A DNA stretch of 64,000 nt from Ostreiculturibacter nitratireducens (GCF_032670585.1 NZ_JAVQHL010000002.1:806001-870000), one strand, 5' to 3'; shown: positions 8,359-17,621, counted from the first letter of the stretch. Translations and numbers: made by a program. Notes: generated from the sequence alone by a model not told the origin.

Positions 8359-9159
8359 ATGGACCGGATTCCAGCCAATATCGGTCTCGCCCATCTGAGC
8401 GCGCTGGACCTGCCGCCGGTGAAGCTTCTGGAACTCGCGAAGCGTGTCGGCTGCGCATCGGTGGCCCTGCGCCTTCACTCTGCGGCGCCCGGCACGCCCG
8501 TCTATCCGATCGCGCCGGACAGCCCGGAACTTTTCGTCCTCAAGAAGGGTATTGCCGCGACGGGTGTCGCGGTCAGCGAGGTGGAACTCGTCCCCCTCGC
8601 GGCCGAACTCGACGTCACGACGCTTGATCCGCTTCTCGACGTGGCCGCCGACCTTGGCGCGACCGGGATGATCGTGACCGGCGACATCGCCGACAGGAAC
8701 CTCCTCGTGGACCGCTTCGGGACGGTTTGCGACATGGCCCAAGCCCGGGGGCTCAAGGTGCACCTCGAATTCATGAAATGGCGCCACACCGCGACGATCC
8801 ACGATGCGCGCGAGGTGGTCGAAGGCGCAGGTCGCGCGAATGGCCGGGTCCTGATCGACCTGTTGCACCTCTTCCGCTCTGGCGGCACTGTCGAGGACGT
8901 GGCGGCACTTTCGGAAGGGCTCGTCGATCTCGTTCAGGTCTGCGACGCGACCGCGAAGCTGGAGGGCGACATCATCGCGGAAGCCCGCGGCGGAAGGTTG
9001 GTTCCCGGCGACGGCGCGCTTCCCCTGTCCGAGTCGCTGGCCGCCCTGCCGGGCGCGCCCGACCTCGCGCTCGAGGTTCCCGCGCGCGGGACGGGCCCGG
9101 CGGCCCGGGAGGATTTCCTGGTCAGGTGCGTCTCGCGCGTCCGCGGGCTGCTGGACTGA
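8359..9159 (+). CDS. Sugar phosphate isomerase/epimerase-like TIM-barrel protein
   Basis: A 266-residue protein of the AP endonuclease 2/xylose isomerase-like TIM-barrel family. Recognisable strands include ASVALRL, GATGMIVTGDI, LKVHLEFMKW and NGRVLIDLLHLFRSGG, with Glu, Asp and His residues placed as metal ligands (HLEF, DLLHLF, QVCDA). It starts 9 bp after the SDR stop, so the two are probably co-translated. Members isomerise or epimerise sugar-like compounds or keto acids. The substrate here cannot be read from the sequence. Confidence 0.78.
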   Translation: MDRIPANIGLAHLSALDLPPVKLLELAKRVGCASVALRLHSAAPGTPVYPIAPDSPELFVLKKGIAATGVAVSEVELVPLAAELDVTTLDPLLDVAADLGATGMIVTGDIADRNLLVDRFGTVCDMAQARGLKVHLEFMKWRHTATIHDAREVVEGAGRANGRVLIDLLHLFRSGGTVEDVAALSEGLVDLVQVCDATAKLEGDIIAEARGGRLVPGDGALPLSESLAALPGAPDLALEVPARGTGPAAREDFLVRCVSRVRGLLD

Positions 9160-9311
9160 CGGCCACCTGCCGGCTGGCCGCAGTCTCCGATCAAGCCCTG
9201 CGCCGTGCGCGAGGTCGCATTTTGGCGCGATCGCTTCGCAGAAATGACTGTAGGGCTGGCCGGGAACGGGAATTTCTCGTGCCAGGAAAACCCGAGTCTA
9301 GGAGTGCGATC

Positions 9312-10862
9312 ATGGACGCCGTCGAACGCAAGGTCAGAGCCGGAGGCCGTGGCGCGCGGCGGGCAATGCGCGCCGCTCCCGATTTCGGGATGCTGCCCGC
9401 GCTGGAACGGAATCTGCCGCTGTGCGAGATGATGGACGAAGAGCAGGTGGCGCGGATCGACGATGCCTCGATGGCGATCCTCGAGGATGTCGGCGTCGTT
9501 TTCCGTGACGAGATCGCGCTTGAGGACTGGCGGCGGGCAGGCGCCGACGTGCGCGGCGAAACCGTGCATCTGGATCGGGGGCTGGTGCGGGAACTGATCG
9601 CGTCGATCCCTTCCGGCTGGACCTACCGCGCCCGCAACGTTGAACGCAGCCTTCCGTTCGGCGGCAAGCACTCGATCTTCGTGCCGATGACCGGCGCGCC
9701 GTTCCTGCGCGACCTCGATGACGTGCGCCGCTGGCCCACGGTCGCCGACCTCAACATGTTCCACAAGCTCTCGCACATGTCGCCGGCGCTGCACTCGACG
9801 GCGCACCACATCGTCGAGCCGATGGACATGAAGGTGAGCCACCGGCACCTGCACATCACCTATTCGTCGATGAAATATTCCGACAAGACATTCATGGGCA
9901 TGACCACCTCGGGCAAGAACGCCGAGGACGTGATGGACATGTGCGAGATCCTCTTCGGCCGCGACGTGATGGAAGCGACCCCGGTCGTCACCGGCAACTG
10001 CAACGGCAACTCGCCGCTGGTCTGGGACGAGACGATGCTTTCGGCAATGCGTGCGTTCTGCCGCAGGAACCAGCCCGTCCTGTGCTCGCCCTTCGTTCTC
10101 GGCGGCGCGAACACGCCGGCCTCCGTCGCGCCCGCCGTCGCGCAGCTCAACGCCGAGGCGCTTTCGGCGCTCGCCTACACGCAGGTCATCCGCAAGGGCT
10201 GCCCGGCGATCTACGGTCACTACCTTTCGACCGTCAGCATGAAGTCCGGCGCACCGATGGCGGGGACGCCCGAGATCAGCCTGATGAACTACATGATCGG
10301 CCAGATGGCGCGGTTCTACGGCGTGCCGTGGCGGACGTCGAACAACCTCGGCGGCGCGAAGACCTTCGACGCGCAAGCCGGTTATGAAAGCGCCATGACG
10401 ATGAACGCGGTCCTGCACGCGGGCGCCAACTACATCTGGCACTCGGCCGGCTGGAACGAGGCCGGGATGCACTGCTCGGTGGCGAAGTTCGTGGTGGATG
10501 CCGAGATGTGCGCGATGGGCTACCGCATGGCCGAGGGCATCCGCTGGGACGACTTCGAAGAAGGGCTCGCGGCAGTGCGCGACATCGGCCCGGGGGGGCA
10601 CTACCTGGGCCACCCGCACACCCAGGCCAACTTCGAACGCGCCTTCTTCATGCCGAAGCTCTTCGACAACAACTCCATCGAGCAGTGGCAGGCCGAAGGT
10701 GCGCTCGAGATCACGGAGCGCGCCCTCCAATACGCGAAGAAGCTCCTGCGGGAATACGAGGAGCCGAAGCTCGACGAAGGCATCGACGAGGCGCTGCGCG
10801 ACTACATCGCCCGACGCGAGCGAGAGATCCCGGCGGTCGACGCGCTGAACACTGACTACTGA
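9312..10862 (+). CDS. Trimethylamine methyltransferase (MttB) family protein, non-pyrrolysine
   Basis: A 516-residue member of the MttB family, whose studied non-pyrrolysine members demethylate quaternary amines such as glycine betaine or proline betaine and pass the methyl group to a corrinoid protein. Family features include the N-terminal region with MMDEEQVARIDDASMAILEDVGV, the VVTGNCNGNSPL stretch and the GGANTPAS motif. There is no in-frame TAG (pyrrolysine) codon. Neither a corrinoid protein nor a reactivase is visible in the window. The start at 9312 gives MDAVERKV; the frame runs further upstream but overlaps the preceding gene. It is followed after 23 bp by the HpbD-like epimerase, supporting a betaine demethylase role. 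Confidence 0.85.
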   Translation: MDAVERKVRAGGRGARRAMRAAPDFGMLPALERNLPLCEMMDEEQVARIDDASMAILEDVGVVFRDEIALEDWRRAGADVRGETVHLDRGLVRELIASIPSGWTYRARNVERSLPFGGKHSIFVPMTGAPFLRDLDDVRRWPTVADLNMFHKLSHMSPALHSTAHHIVEPMDMKVSHRHLHITYSSMKYSDKTFMGMTTSGKNAEDVMDMCEILFGRDVMEATPVVTGNCNGNSPLVWDETMLSAMRAFCRRNQPVLCSPFVLGGANTPASVAPAVAQLNAEALSALAYTQVIRKGCPAIYGHYLSTVSMKSGAPMAGTPEISLMNYMIGQMARFYGVPWRTSNNLGGAKTFDAQAGYESAMTMNAVLHAGANYIWHSAGWNEAGMHCSVAKFVVDAEMCAMGYRMAEGIRWDDFEEGLAAVRDIGPGGHYLGHPHTQANFERAFFMPKLFDNNSIEQWQAEGALEITERALQYAKKLLREYEEPKLDEGIDEALRDYIARREREIPAVDALNTDY

Positions 10863-10885
10863 GATTCCTTTCTCCAGAGGCATCC

Positions 10886-11995
10886 GTGAAGATCGCCGAA
10901 GTCCACGTTTATTCCCATGACCTCCCGGTCAAGAACGGCCCCTACAAGATGGCCAATGCCGAGGTCTGGTCGCTCGACACCACCTTGGTGAAGATCGTCA
11001 GCGACACCGGCCTTGTCGGATGGGGAGAGACTTGCCCCGTCGGTCCGACCTACCAGCCCCACCACGCCTCTGGCGCACGTGCGGCGCTGGCCGAGATGGC
11101 CCAGGGCCTGATCGGAGAAAACCCGCTGCAACCGCTTGTCATGCGTCGCCGTATGGACAGCCTGCTCAACGGCCATCGATATGCGAAGGCGGCCATCGAC
11201 ATCGCGCTGCATGACCTGATGGGCAAGCATTACGGCGTGCGCGTTGCCGATCTTCTCGGCGGGGCGGTCACGGACCGGGTGCCGTCCTACTATGCCAGTG
11301 GCGTTGGCGAGCCGGACGACATCGCCCGCATCGCCGCCGAAAAGGCCGCCGAGGGTTATCCTCGCATGCAGGTCAAGGTCGGCGGCCGCCGCCCGGTCGA
11401 GATCGATATCGAAGTGGTGCGCAAGGTCTGGGAACGGGTCGGGACCAGGATGCGCCTTGCCGTTGACTGCAACCGCGGCCTGACGACCCGTGACGCATTG
11501 CGGCTTAGCCGCGAATGCCCCGACATTCCCTTCATCATGGAACAGCCCTGCAACACGATCGAGGAAATCGCGGCGATCCGCGGCCAGCTGCAGCACGCGA
11601 TATACATCGACGAGAATGGCGAGGATATCGCCACCGTGCTGCGCGTGGTGGGCGCGGGGCTCTGCGACGGGTTCGGGATGAAGGTCACCCGCATCGGCGG
11701 CTTGCATGCGATGGCCACGTTCCGCGACATCTGCGAGGCGCGGTCCATGCCCCATACCTGTGACGACGCCTGGGGTGGCGATATCATCGCCGCGGCCTGC
11801 ACCCATATCGGCGCCACGGTCCAACCCCGGCTCAACGAAGGGGTCTGGCTCGCCCAACCGTACATCGATGGGCATTTCGATCCGGAGAACGGAATCCGGA
11901 TCGAAGGCGGTCACATCAAGCTCCCCGACGGGCCGGGTCTCGGCGTCGTCCCCGACGAAACGCGCCTCGGTGCACCACTCGCCTCCTATTCTTAA
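10886..11995 (+). CDS. hpbD: Enolase-superfamily racemase/epimerase, 4-hydroxyproline betaine 2-epimerase-like
   Basis: A 369-residue member of the mandelate racemase/muconate lactonizing group. Metal ligands Asp194, Glu219 and Asp242 and the two catalytic lysines Lys164 (MQVK) and Lys266 (GMK) are in place, the Lys-Lys pair expected for 1,1-proton transfer. The whole sequence, for example GETCPVGPTYQPHHASGARA and QPRLNEGVWLAQPYI, strongly resembles my recollection of Pelagibaca bermudensis HpbD, which epimerises trans-4-hydroxy-L-proline betaine and proline betaine at C2. The start is GTG behind AGAGG. Its neighbour is an MttB-type methyltransferase. The symbol rests on remembered similarity, not on a search. 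Confidence 0.8.
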   Translation: MKIAEVHVYSHDLPVKNGPYKMANAEVWSLDTTLVKIVSDTGLVGWGETCPVGPTYQPHHASGARAALAEMAQGLIGENPLQPLVMRRRMDSLLNGHRYAKAAIDIALHDLMGKHYGVRVADLLGGAVTDRVPSYYASGVGEPDDIARIAAEKAAEGYPRMQVKVGGRRPVEIDIEVVRKVWERVGTRMRLAVDCNRGLTTRDALRLSRECPDIPFIMEQPCNTIEEIAAIRGQLQHAIYIDENGEDIATVLRVVGAGLCDGFGMKVTRIGGLHAMATFRDICEARSMPHTCDDAWGGDIIAAACTHIGATVQPRLNEGVWLAQPYIDGHFDPENGIRIEGGHIKLPDGPGLGVVPDETRLGAPLASYS

Positions 11996-12004
11996 GGAAA
12001 GACC

Positions 12005-12739
12005 ATGAACAGATTCACCGGAAAGACCGCCCTCGTGACCGGCGCCGCCGGCGGCATCGGCGCAGCGATCGTGCGAATGCTTCGGGCCGAAGGCGCGAAG
12101 GTCGCCGCCGCCGACCGCGACGTGAGCGGCATCGAAGCAGAGGCGCACCTGCCCGGAGACCTGACGGACGCGGCCTACGCCGACGCTCTGCCGGAAGCTG
12201 CGCGGGCCGCGCTGGGCGGTCTCGACATGCTCTTCAACAACGCGGGCATCATGCGGCGGGGGCCGGTGACCGCGACGAGCGATGACGACTACCGCATCTC
12301 TCTCGCCGTCAACGTCGAGGCGCCCTTCCGTCTCTCCCGCGCCGCGATCCCGATCATGGCGGCGGCGGGCGGTGGCGCGATCGTCAATACCGCCTCGTGC
12401 TGGGGCGTCTATCCGGGCCCGGGCCACGCGGTCTACTGCATGACCAAGGCCGCCATCGCCTCGCTCACGCAGTGCATGGGACGCGATCACGCCCATCAGG
12501 GCATCCGAGTCAACGCGGTCTGCCCGAACGAGGTCGACACCCCGATGCTTCGCACCGGCTTCGCCGTGCGCGGCTTCGATCCGGCGACGGCGATCGCCGA
12601 CCTCGACAAGACCGTTCCCCTGGGCCGCATCGCGCGGCCCGAAGACATCGCCGACGTGGCGCTTTTCCTCGCCTCCGATCAGGCGCGCTACATGTGCGGC
12701 GCGCTCGTCGAGGTGAACGGCGCGAAGGCCGTCGCATGA
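12005..12739 (+). CDS. SDR family oxidoreductase
   Basis: A 244-residue classical SDR with GAAGGIGAA (cofactor), NNAGIM, the Ser of NTASCWG and YCMTK (catalytic Tyr and Lys). The start follows AAGGAAAGACC, 9 bp after the epimerase stop. Its last bases ATGA overlap the start of the next SDR, so translation of the two is probably coupled. Substrate unknown. Confidence 0.88.
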   Translation: MNRFTGKTALVTGAAGGIGAAIVRMLRAEGAKVAAADRDVSGIEAEAHLPGDLTDAAYADALPEAARAALGGLDMLFNNAGIMRRGPVTATSDDDYRISLAVNVEAPFRLSRAAIPIMAAAGGGAIVNTASCWGVYPGPGHAVYCMTKAAIASLTQCMGRDHAHQGIRVNAVCPNEVDTPMLRTGFAVRGFDPATAIADLDKTVPLGRIARPEDIADVALFLASDQARYMCGALVEVNGAKAVA

Positions 12740-13470
12740 GCCGGTTCCAGGACAAGGTTGCGCTCGTCACCGGGGGGCGCAGCGGCATCGGCCGGGCCAT
12801 CGCGGAACGGCTCCGTAGCGAGGGCGCGCGCGTCTTCACGGCGCAGCGCGGGAGCGACGAGGCATTCGAGGGGATCGAGGCGGATTTCGCCGATCCCGAA
12901 AGCGCGGACCGCGTCGTCGCCGAGGTGATCTCCAAGGCCGGCCGTCTCGACGTTCTGGTGAACAATGCCGGCATGATGCGTGAGGCGCGGGTGGAGGACA
13001 TGTCCCTCGCCGATTGGGAACAGACGATGCGGGTGAACCTCACCTCGCCGTTCCTCCTGATCCGGGCCGCGCTGCCGCACCTGCGCACGACGCGCGGTTC
13101 CATCGTCAACATCGGCTCGATCGAGGGGCTGGGATCCAACCCGACCCATGCGGCCTATTGCGCCTCGAAGGCGGGCCTGCACGGGCTTACGCGCGCGGTT
13201 GCCGTGGATCACGGCGCCGAAGGCATCCGCTGCAACGCGGTCGCGCCTGGCTGGATTGACACGGAGCTGAACGTCGACTTCATCGAAAGCATGCCCGACC
13301 CGGTGGCTTTCCGCCGCGAGATCGGCCGCATCCACCCCGTCGGCCGCACCGGCAGGCCGGAGGAGGTCGCCGCTCTGGTCGCGTGGCTCGCCTCCGGCGA
13401 AGCGGGTTTCGTCACCGGGCAGGTCTGGACGGTCGACGGCGGGCGGATGTCGAAACTCAGCCTGCCCTGA
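12736..13470 (+). CDS. SDR family oxidoreductase
   Basis: A 244-residue classical SDR: GGRSGIGRA cofactor motif near residue 14, NNAGMM, NIGSIEG and YCASKAG catalytic motif, C-terminal VDGGRMSKLSLP. It overlaps the preceding SDR by ATGA and is the last gene of the run that starts at 7612. A bidirectional terminator follows. The two adjacent SDRs are paralogous in layout but clearly differ in sequence, so they probably act on different intermediates. Confidence 0.88.
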   Translation: MSRFQDKVALVTGGRSGIGRAIAERLRSEGARVFTAQRGSDEAFEGIEADFADPESADRVVAEVISKAGRLDVLVNNAGMMREARVEDMSLADWEQTMRVNLTSPFLLIRAALPHLRTTRGSIVNIGSIEGLGSNPTHAAYCASKAGLHGLTRAVAVDHGAEGIRCNAVAPGWIDTELNVDFIESMPDPVAFRREIGRIHPVGRTGRPEEVAALVAWLASGEAGFVTGQVWTVDGGRMSKLSLP

Positions 13471-13490
13471 GGGGGTGTCGCCTGCGCTGC

Positions 13491-13530
13491 AAAAAAGGAA
13501 ACGGGGCCCGACGGGCCCCGTTTTCTTTTC
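13491..13530. terminator. Bidirectional rho-independent terminator
   Basis: The inverted repeat AAACGGGGCCCG (13499-13510) and CGGGCCCCGTTT (13512-13523) is flanked by TTTTCTTTTC on the right and AAAAAA on the left. It therefore has the hairpin plus U-run form on both strands. It lies between the convergent SDR (ending 13470) and katG (ending 13594) and can serve both. Confidence 0.85.
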
Positions 13531-13593
13531 TAGCGCTTTGCCTGGTCGCCGGCGGCCGCAGACGTTGCCGACTGCGGTCCGCCCTGGTTGCGA

Positions 13594-15804
13594 TCAGCCC
13601 AGGTCGAACCGGTCGAGGTTCATCACCTTGTTCCAGGCGGCCACGAAGTCGTTCACGAACTTCTTCTGCGAGTCGTCCTGCGCGTAGACTTCGGAAAGCG
13701 CCCGAAGCTGCGAGTTCGAGCCGAAGACGAGGTCGACACGCGTGCCGGTCCACTTCACTTCGCCGGTTGCCCGGTCGCGCCCTTCGAACACGTCCTCGGC
13801 TTCCGAGACCGGCTTCCAGGCCGTGCCCATGTCCAGGATGTTCACGAAGAAGTCGGTCGTCAGCGCCTCGGGACGCTTGGTGAGGACGCCGTGCTGGGCC
13901 TGGCCGAAGTTCGCATTCAGCGCGCGCATGCCGCCGATGAGCACCGTCATCTCGGGCGCGGTCAGCGTCATGAGTTGCGCCTTGTCGACGAGGAGCTCCT
14001 CCGTCGAAATGGAGTAGTCACCCTTCCTGTAATTGCGGAAGCCGTCTGCGATGGGTTCGAGAACATCGAATGCCTCGACGTCGGTCTGCTCGGCCGAAGC
14101 GTCCATGCGGCCGGGCGTGAACGGAACCTCCAGGTCATGGCCGGCGTTCCTGGCGGCCTGCTCCACGGCAGCGCAGCCACCGAGGACGATCAGGTCGGCG
14201 AGCGAAACCTTCTTGCCGCCGATCGCCGCGTCGTTGAATGCCGTCTGGATGCCCCCGAGCGTTTCGAGGACCTTCGCCAGCTGCTCGGGCTGGTTGACTT
14301 CCCAGTCCTTCTGCGGCGCGAGACGGATGCGCGCACCGTTCGCCCCGCCGCGCTTGTCCGAGCCGCGGAAGGTCGAGGCCGATGCCCAGGCGGTCGAGAC
14401 GAGTTCCGGGATCGACAGGCCCGAGGCGAGGATCTTCGCCTTGAGGTCCGCAATGTCCCCGGCGTCGATCAGGGCGTGATCGACCTCCGGAATCGGGTCC
14501 TGCCAGAGCAGGTCTTCGGCCGGCACCTCGGCGCCGAGGTAGCGCGACTTCGGCCCCATGTCGCGGTGGGTCAGCTTGAACCAGGCCCGCGCGAAGGCGT
14601 CGGCGAATTCCTCGGGGTTCTCGAGGTAACGCTTCGAAATCGGCCCGTAGATCGGGTCGAAGCGCATAGACAGGTCGGCCGTGGTCATCATCGGCCGGTG
14701 CTTCTTGGACGGGTCATGGGCATCGACGACCATGTCTTCATCGTCCACGTCCTTGGCAAGCCACTGGTGCGCGCCCGCCGGGCTCTTCACCAGTTCCCAT
14801 TCGTATTTGAACAGGACCTTGAGGTAGCCCATGTCCCAAGTCGTCGGGTTCGGCTTCCACGCGCCTTCGATGCCGCTGCTGATCGTGTCGCCACCCTTGC
14901 CGGTGCCAAAGCTGCTGTTCCAGCCGAAGCCCATTTCCTGAAGCGGGGCCGCTTCCGGTTCCGGGCCGACGAGCGCGGCGTCGCCCGCGCCGTGGCACTT
15001 GCCGAAGGTGTGGCCGCCGGCGACCAGGGCGACGGTCTCTTCGTCGTTCATCGCCATGCGCCCGAATGTTTCGCGGACGTCGCGGCCCGATGCGACCGGG
15101 TCCGGATTGCCGTTCGGGCCTTCCGGGTTCACGTAGATCAGACCCATCTGCACTGCGGCCAGCGGGTTCTCCAGGTCACGCTCGCCGCTGTAGCGCTTGT
15201 CACCCAGCCAGCTGTCCTCGGCACCCCAGTAGATGTCATCTTCGGGTTCCCACACGTCTTCGCGGCCGCCGGCGAAGCCGAAGGTCTTGCCGCCCATCGA
15301 TTCGATGGCGCAGTTGCCCGCGAGGATCATGAGGTCGGCCCAGGAGATCTGGTTGCCGTACTTCTGCTTGATAGGCCAGAGGAGCCGGCGCGCCTTGTCG
15401 AGGTTCACGTTGTCCGGCCAGCTGTTCAGCGGCGCGAAGCGCTGCGTGCCCGAAGACGCGCCGCCGCGGCCGTCGCCGGTGCGGTAGGTGCCGGCGCTGT
15501 GCCAGGCCATGCGGATGAAGAGCGGACCATAGTGGCCATAATCGGCCGGCCACCACTCCTGCGAATCCGTCATCAGCGCATAGAGGTCCTTCTTCAGAGC
15601 CTTGAGGTCGAGCTTCTTGAACTCCTCGGCATAGTTGAATGCCCCGCCCATCGGGTTCGACAGGGCGGTGTTCTGGTGCAGGATCCTGAGGTTGAGCTGG
15701 TTCGGCCACCAGTCGCGGTTCGACCGGCCACCGAAGATGGCATTCGGGCGAATCCCGTGCATCACCGGGCACTTGCCGGCTTTGTCCATATCGTTTCCGT
15801 CCAT
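13594..15804 (-). CDS. katG: Catalase-peroxidase
   Basis: Bifunctional heme catalase-peroxidase that removes hydrogen peroxide (736 residues, the usual length). The distal heme pocket is visible as Arg98, Trp101 and His102 in IRMAWHSAGTYR; Trp101 with the Tyr in LIYVNPEG would form the Met-Tyr-Trp cross-link needed for catalase activity. Both the active N-terminal and the degenerate C-terminal peroxidase domains are present. The start follows GGAGATAAAA. It diverges from oxyR, the usual peroxide-responsive arrangement. Confidence 0.97.
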   Translation of the reverse strand: MDGNDMDKAGKCPVMHGIRPNAIFGGRSNRDWWPNQLNLRILHQNTALSNPMGGAFNYAEEFKKLDLKALKKDLYALMTDSQEWWPADYGHYGPLFIRMAWHSAGTYRTGDGRGGASSGTQRFAPLNSWPDNVNLDKARRLLWPIKQKYGNQISWADLMILAGNCAIESMGGKTFGFAGGREDVWEPEDDIYWGAEDSWLGDKRYSGERDLENPLAAVQMGLIYVNPEGPNGNPDPVASGRDVRETFGRMAMNDEETVALVAGGHTFGKCHGAGDAALVGPEPEAAPLQEMGFGWNSSFGTGKGGDTISSGIEGAWKPNPTTWDMGYLKVLFKYEWELVKSPAGAHQWLAKDVDDEDMVVDAHDPSKKHRPMMTTADLSMRFDPIYGPISKRYLENPEEFADAFARAWFKLTHRDMGPKSRYLGAEVPAEDLLWQDPIPEVDHALIDAGDIADLKAKILASGLSIPELVSTAWASASTFRGSDKRGGANGARIRLAPQKDWEVNQPEQLAKVLETLGGIQTAFNDAAIGGKKVSLADLIVLGGCAAVEQAARNAGHDLEVPFTPGRMDASAEQTDVEAFDVLEPIADGFRNYRKGDYSISTEELLVDKAQLMTLTAPEMTVLIGGMRALNANFGQAQHGVLTKRPEALTTDFFVNILDMGTAWKPVSEAEDVFEGRDRATGEVKWTGTRVDLVFGSNSQLRALSEVYAQDDSQKKFVNDFVAAWNKVMNLDRFDLG

Positions 15805-16150
15805 TTTTATCTCCGATCGTGGATGCGTTCAGTGAACTGCTGCGTGGACAAGAACCACGAGCGCCCCAAGAGGCGGTCCGGCCTATGACCAGCGCGGTGA
15901 CGAGTTGCCAGACAAGTGTAACGCCCCCATGGCCACAGCCCTTCCTGGCCACGCTGGAAGGTGTCCGCAATTAAGCAGAATCGGGCGGTTCGCGCCAGCT
16001 TTCCGCAACCTCATGACAGGTTTGCCGTTGGTGATCGTGACGCGGGGCGGATGCGACACTGGTTACTCCTCGACTTCTCTGGGAGATGTCTAGCAAAGCC
16101 GGTCAATTAGTTTAAGTTGGATTTGCTGATCGGTGTGATAGATTTTTCTT
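15805..16150. promoter_or_regulatory. Divergent katG/oxyR regulatory region
   Basis: About 346 bp between the divergent starts of katG and oxyR. No convincing gene is present. ATAG-N7-TTAT at 16138-16152, overlapping the oxyR start, is one mismatch from the ATAG-N7-CTAT unit of OxyR sites and has the T-N11-A form of LysR operators. OxyR normally represses itself and activates the divergent gene from such a region. I could not find a complete four-element site by eye, so this is weak evidence. Confidence 0.4.
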
Positions 16151-17068
16151 ATGACAAACCTGACGCTCAAACAGCTTCGTTACTTCGAGGCGTTGGCCCG
16201 GCAAGGCCATTTCGGACGCGCGGCCGATGCTTGTGCGATTTCGCAGCCTGCCCTGTCGATGCAGATCAAGGAGTTGGAGGAATCGCTCGGCACGGCGCTG
16301 TTCGAGCGAAGCGCAAGACAGGTGCGGCTGACCGGCTTCGGAGAAGAGTTTTCCTCCCGTGTTCGCGATGTCCTGCGCGCGGTGGACGAGCTAGAGGACC
16401 TGGCCCGCGCCTCGCGGGATCGGCTGGTCGGGCGGCTGAGGATCGGTGTGATTCCGACGGTCGCGCCTTATCTCTTGCCGAAGTTGATCGGCGATCTGAC
16501 CCGAATCCACGACGGTCTCGACCTGAACGTTCGCGAAACCGTGACGCCCAAGCTGATCCGGGAGTTGGAGGAGGGCCGCCTCGACACCGCGATCGTCGCC
16601 CTGCCGGTTTCCGAGCCGTCCCTGACCGAGGTCGCGCTTTTCTCGGAGAACTTCGTCCTGGTCCGGCCGGGGGAGGACGAAGGCAAACCCGTGCCCAATC
16701 GGGAAATGCTGCGGGAAATGAGGTTGCTGCTTCTGGAAGAAGGGCACTGTTTCCGGGACCAGGCGCTTTCGTTCTGCAACATGCATACGACGAAGCCACG
16801 GGAATTGCTGGACGGAAGCTCTCTGTCCACGCTGGTGCAGATGGTCGGGGCGGGCATCGGCGTCACCTTGATCCCGGAAATGGCCGTGGCGGTCGAGACG
16901 CGGTCCGCCTCCGTCTCGGTCGCGCATTTCAGGGACCCCCAGCCATCGCGAACGATTGGCATGATCTGGCGGAAGACGAGCCCCTTGGCAGAACAGCTCC
17001 TGCAGATTGCCGAAGACGTTCAGCGGTCGGCGGAATCGCTGCGCGAAGAAAAAAACGCATTGACGTAG
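16151..17068 (+). CDS. oxyR: Hydrogen peroxide-sensing LysR regulator OxyR
   Basis: A 305-residue LysR protein with the N-terminal HTH at about residues 5-60. The redox pair is Cys200 and Cys209 in EEGHCFRDQALSFC, matching Cys199 and Cys208 of Escherichia coli OxyR in spacing and surroundings. The divergent katG next door is a classic target. The call is therefore OxyR rather than a generic LysR protein. Confidence 0.93.
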   Translation: MTNLTLKQLRYFEALARQGHFGRAADACAISQPALSMQIKELEESLGTALFERSARQVRLTGFGEEFSSRVRDVLRAVDELEDLARASRDRLVGRLRIGVIPTVAPYLLPKLIGDLTRIHDGLDLNVRETVTPKLIRELEEGRLDTAIVALPVSEPSLTEVALFSENFVLVRPGEDEGKPVPNREMLREMRLLLLEEGHCFRDQALSFCNMHTTKPRELLDGSSLSTLVQMVGAGIGVTLIPEMAVAVETRSASVSVAHFRDPQPSRTIGMIWRKTSPLAEQLLQIAEDVQRSAESLREEKNALT

Positions 17069-17164
17069 CCCGGGCCACGGGTCTGACCACGGCTGCGGGA
17101 GTTGCGGAACCCCGCGGCGAGGCCCGCCTCTGCCTGCGGCAGCGGCAGCGTCGGCGCGGAAGCG

Positions 17165-17539
17165 TCAGGGGTTGGCTTGGCCCTGATCGGTCCGCAACCG
17201 GTCGATATACATTCGCACGGCGTTCTGGACGTGGCGGAACCGGTCACCGCCCAGGTGCTTGCCGCCATACCAGCGGGTCACGACCACGATCTGGTTCCGC
17301 AGGTTCTCGCGTTCCAGCATGCGCAGGATCACGATCCCGGCGCCGCTTTCGCCATCGTCGTCCTTCAACGGTCCCTGATCGGTCAGAAGTCCCCAGGTAT
17401 TGTGGGTGGCCTTCGCGAACTTCTTCTTGCGCTTGAGTTTGACCAGGAACGCCTTCGCCTCCTCCTCGGAAGCGCAGGGACCTCCCGAAACCGCGTATTT
17501 CGATCCGCGGTCACTGATGATGTTCTCGAGAACAAGCAT
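17165..17539 (-). CDS. IMPACT/UPF0029 (YigZ N-domain-like) family protein
   Basis: A 124-residue protein with the IMPACT-family core: FISDRGSKY-like start (IISDRGSKYAVSGG), DDDGESGAGI and VTRWYGGKHLGGDRFRHV. Bacterial relatives such as YigZ have a second C-terminal domain, which is absent here. Eukaryotic IMPACT acts on translational control, but the bacterial role is unclear. The start at 17539 is chosen because it meets the domain; the ribosome binding site is weak, and a longer form from a TTG at 17638 cannot be excluded. It follows the terminator of the FAD-oxidoreductase operon. Confidence 0.75.
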   Translation of the reverse strand: MLVLENIISDRGSKYAVSGGPCASEEEAKAFLVKLKRKKKFAKATHNTWGLLTDQGPLKDDDGESGAGIVILRMLERENLRNQIVVVTRWYGGKHLGGDRFRHVQNAVRMYIDRLRTDQGQANP

Positions 17540-17621
17540 GCCGATGACGTACCGATGCCCGGTCCGTCGCGCAAGGCGTCCCGGAAAGACCCCAAGACCG
17601 GACGATCCCCGGCCGAGAGAA

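Noticed and set aside
13383..13883. A 166-codon frame running from the SDR end into katG on the plus strand
   Set aside because: It crosses a strong terminator and is Arg/Ser-rich shadow sequence.
13588..15888. A 766-codon open frame antisense to katG
   Set aside because: It mirrors katG codon for codon, is rich in Arg, Val, His and Asp as expected for a GC-rich shadow frame, and shows no domain.
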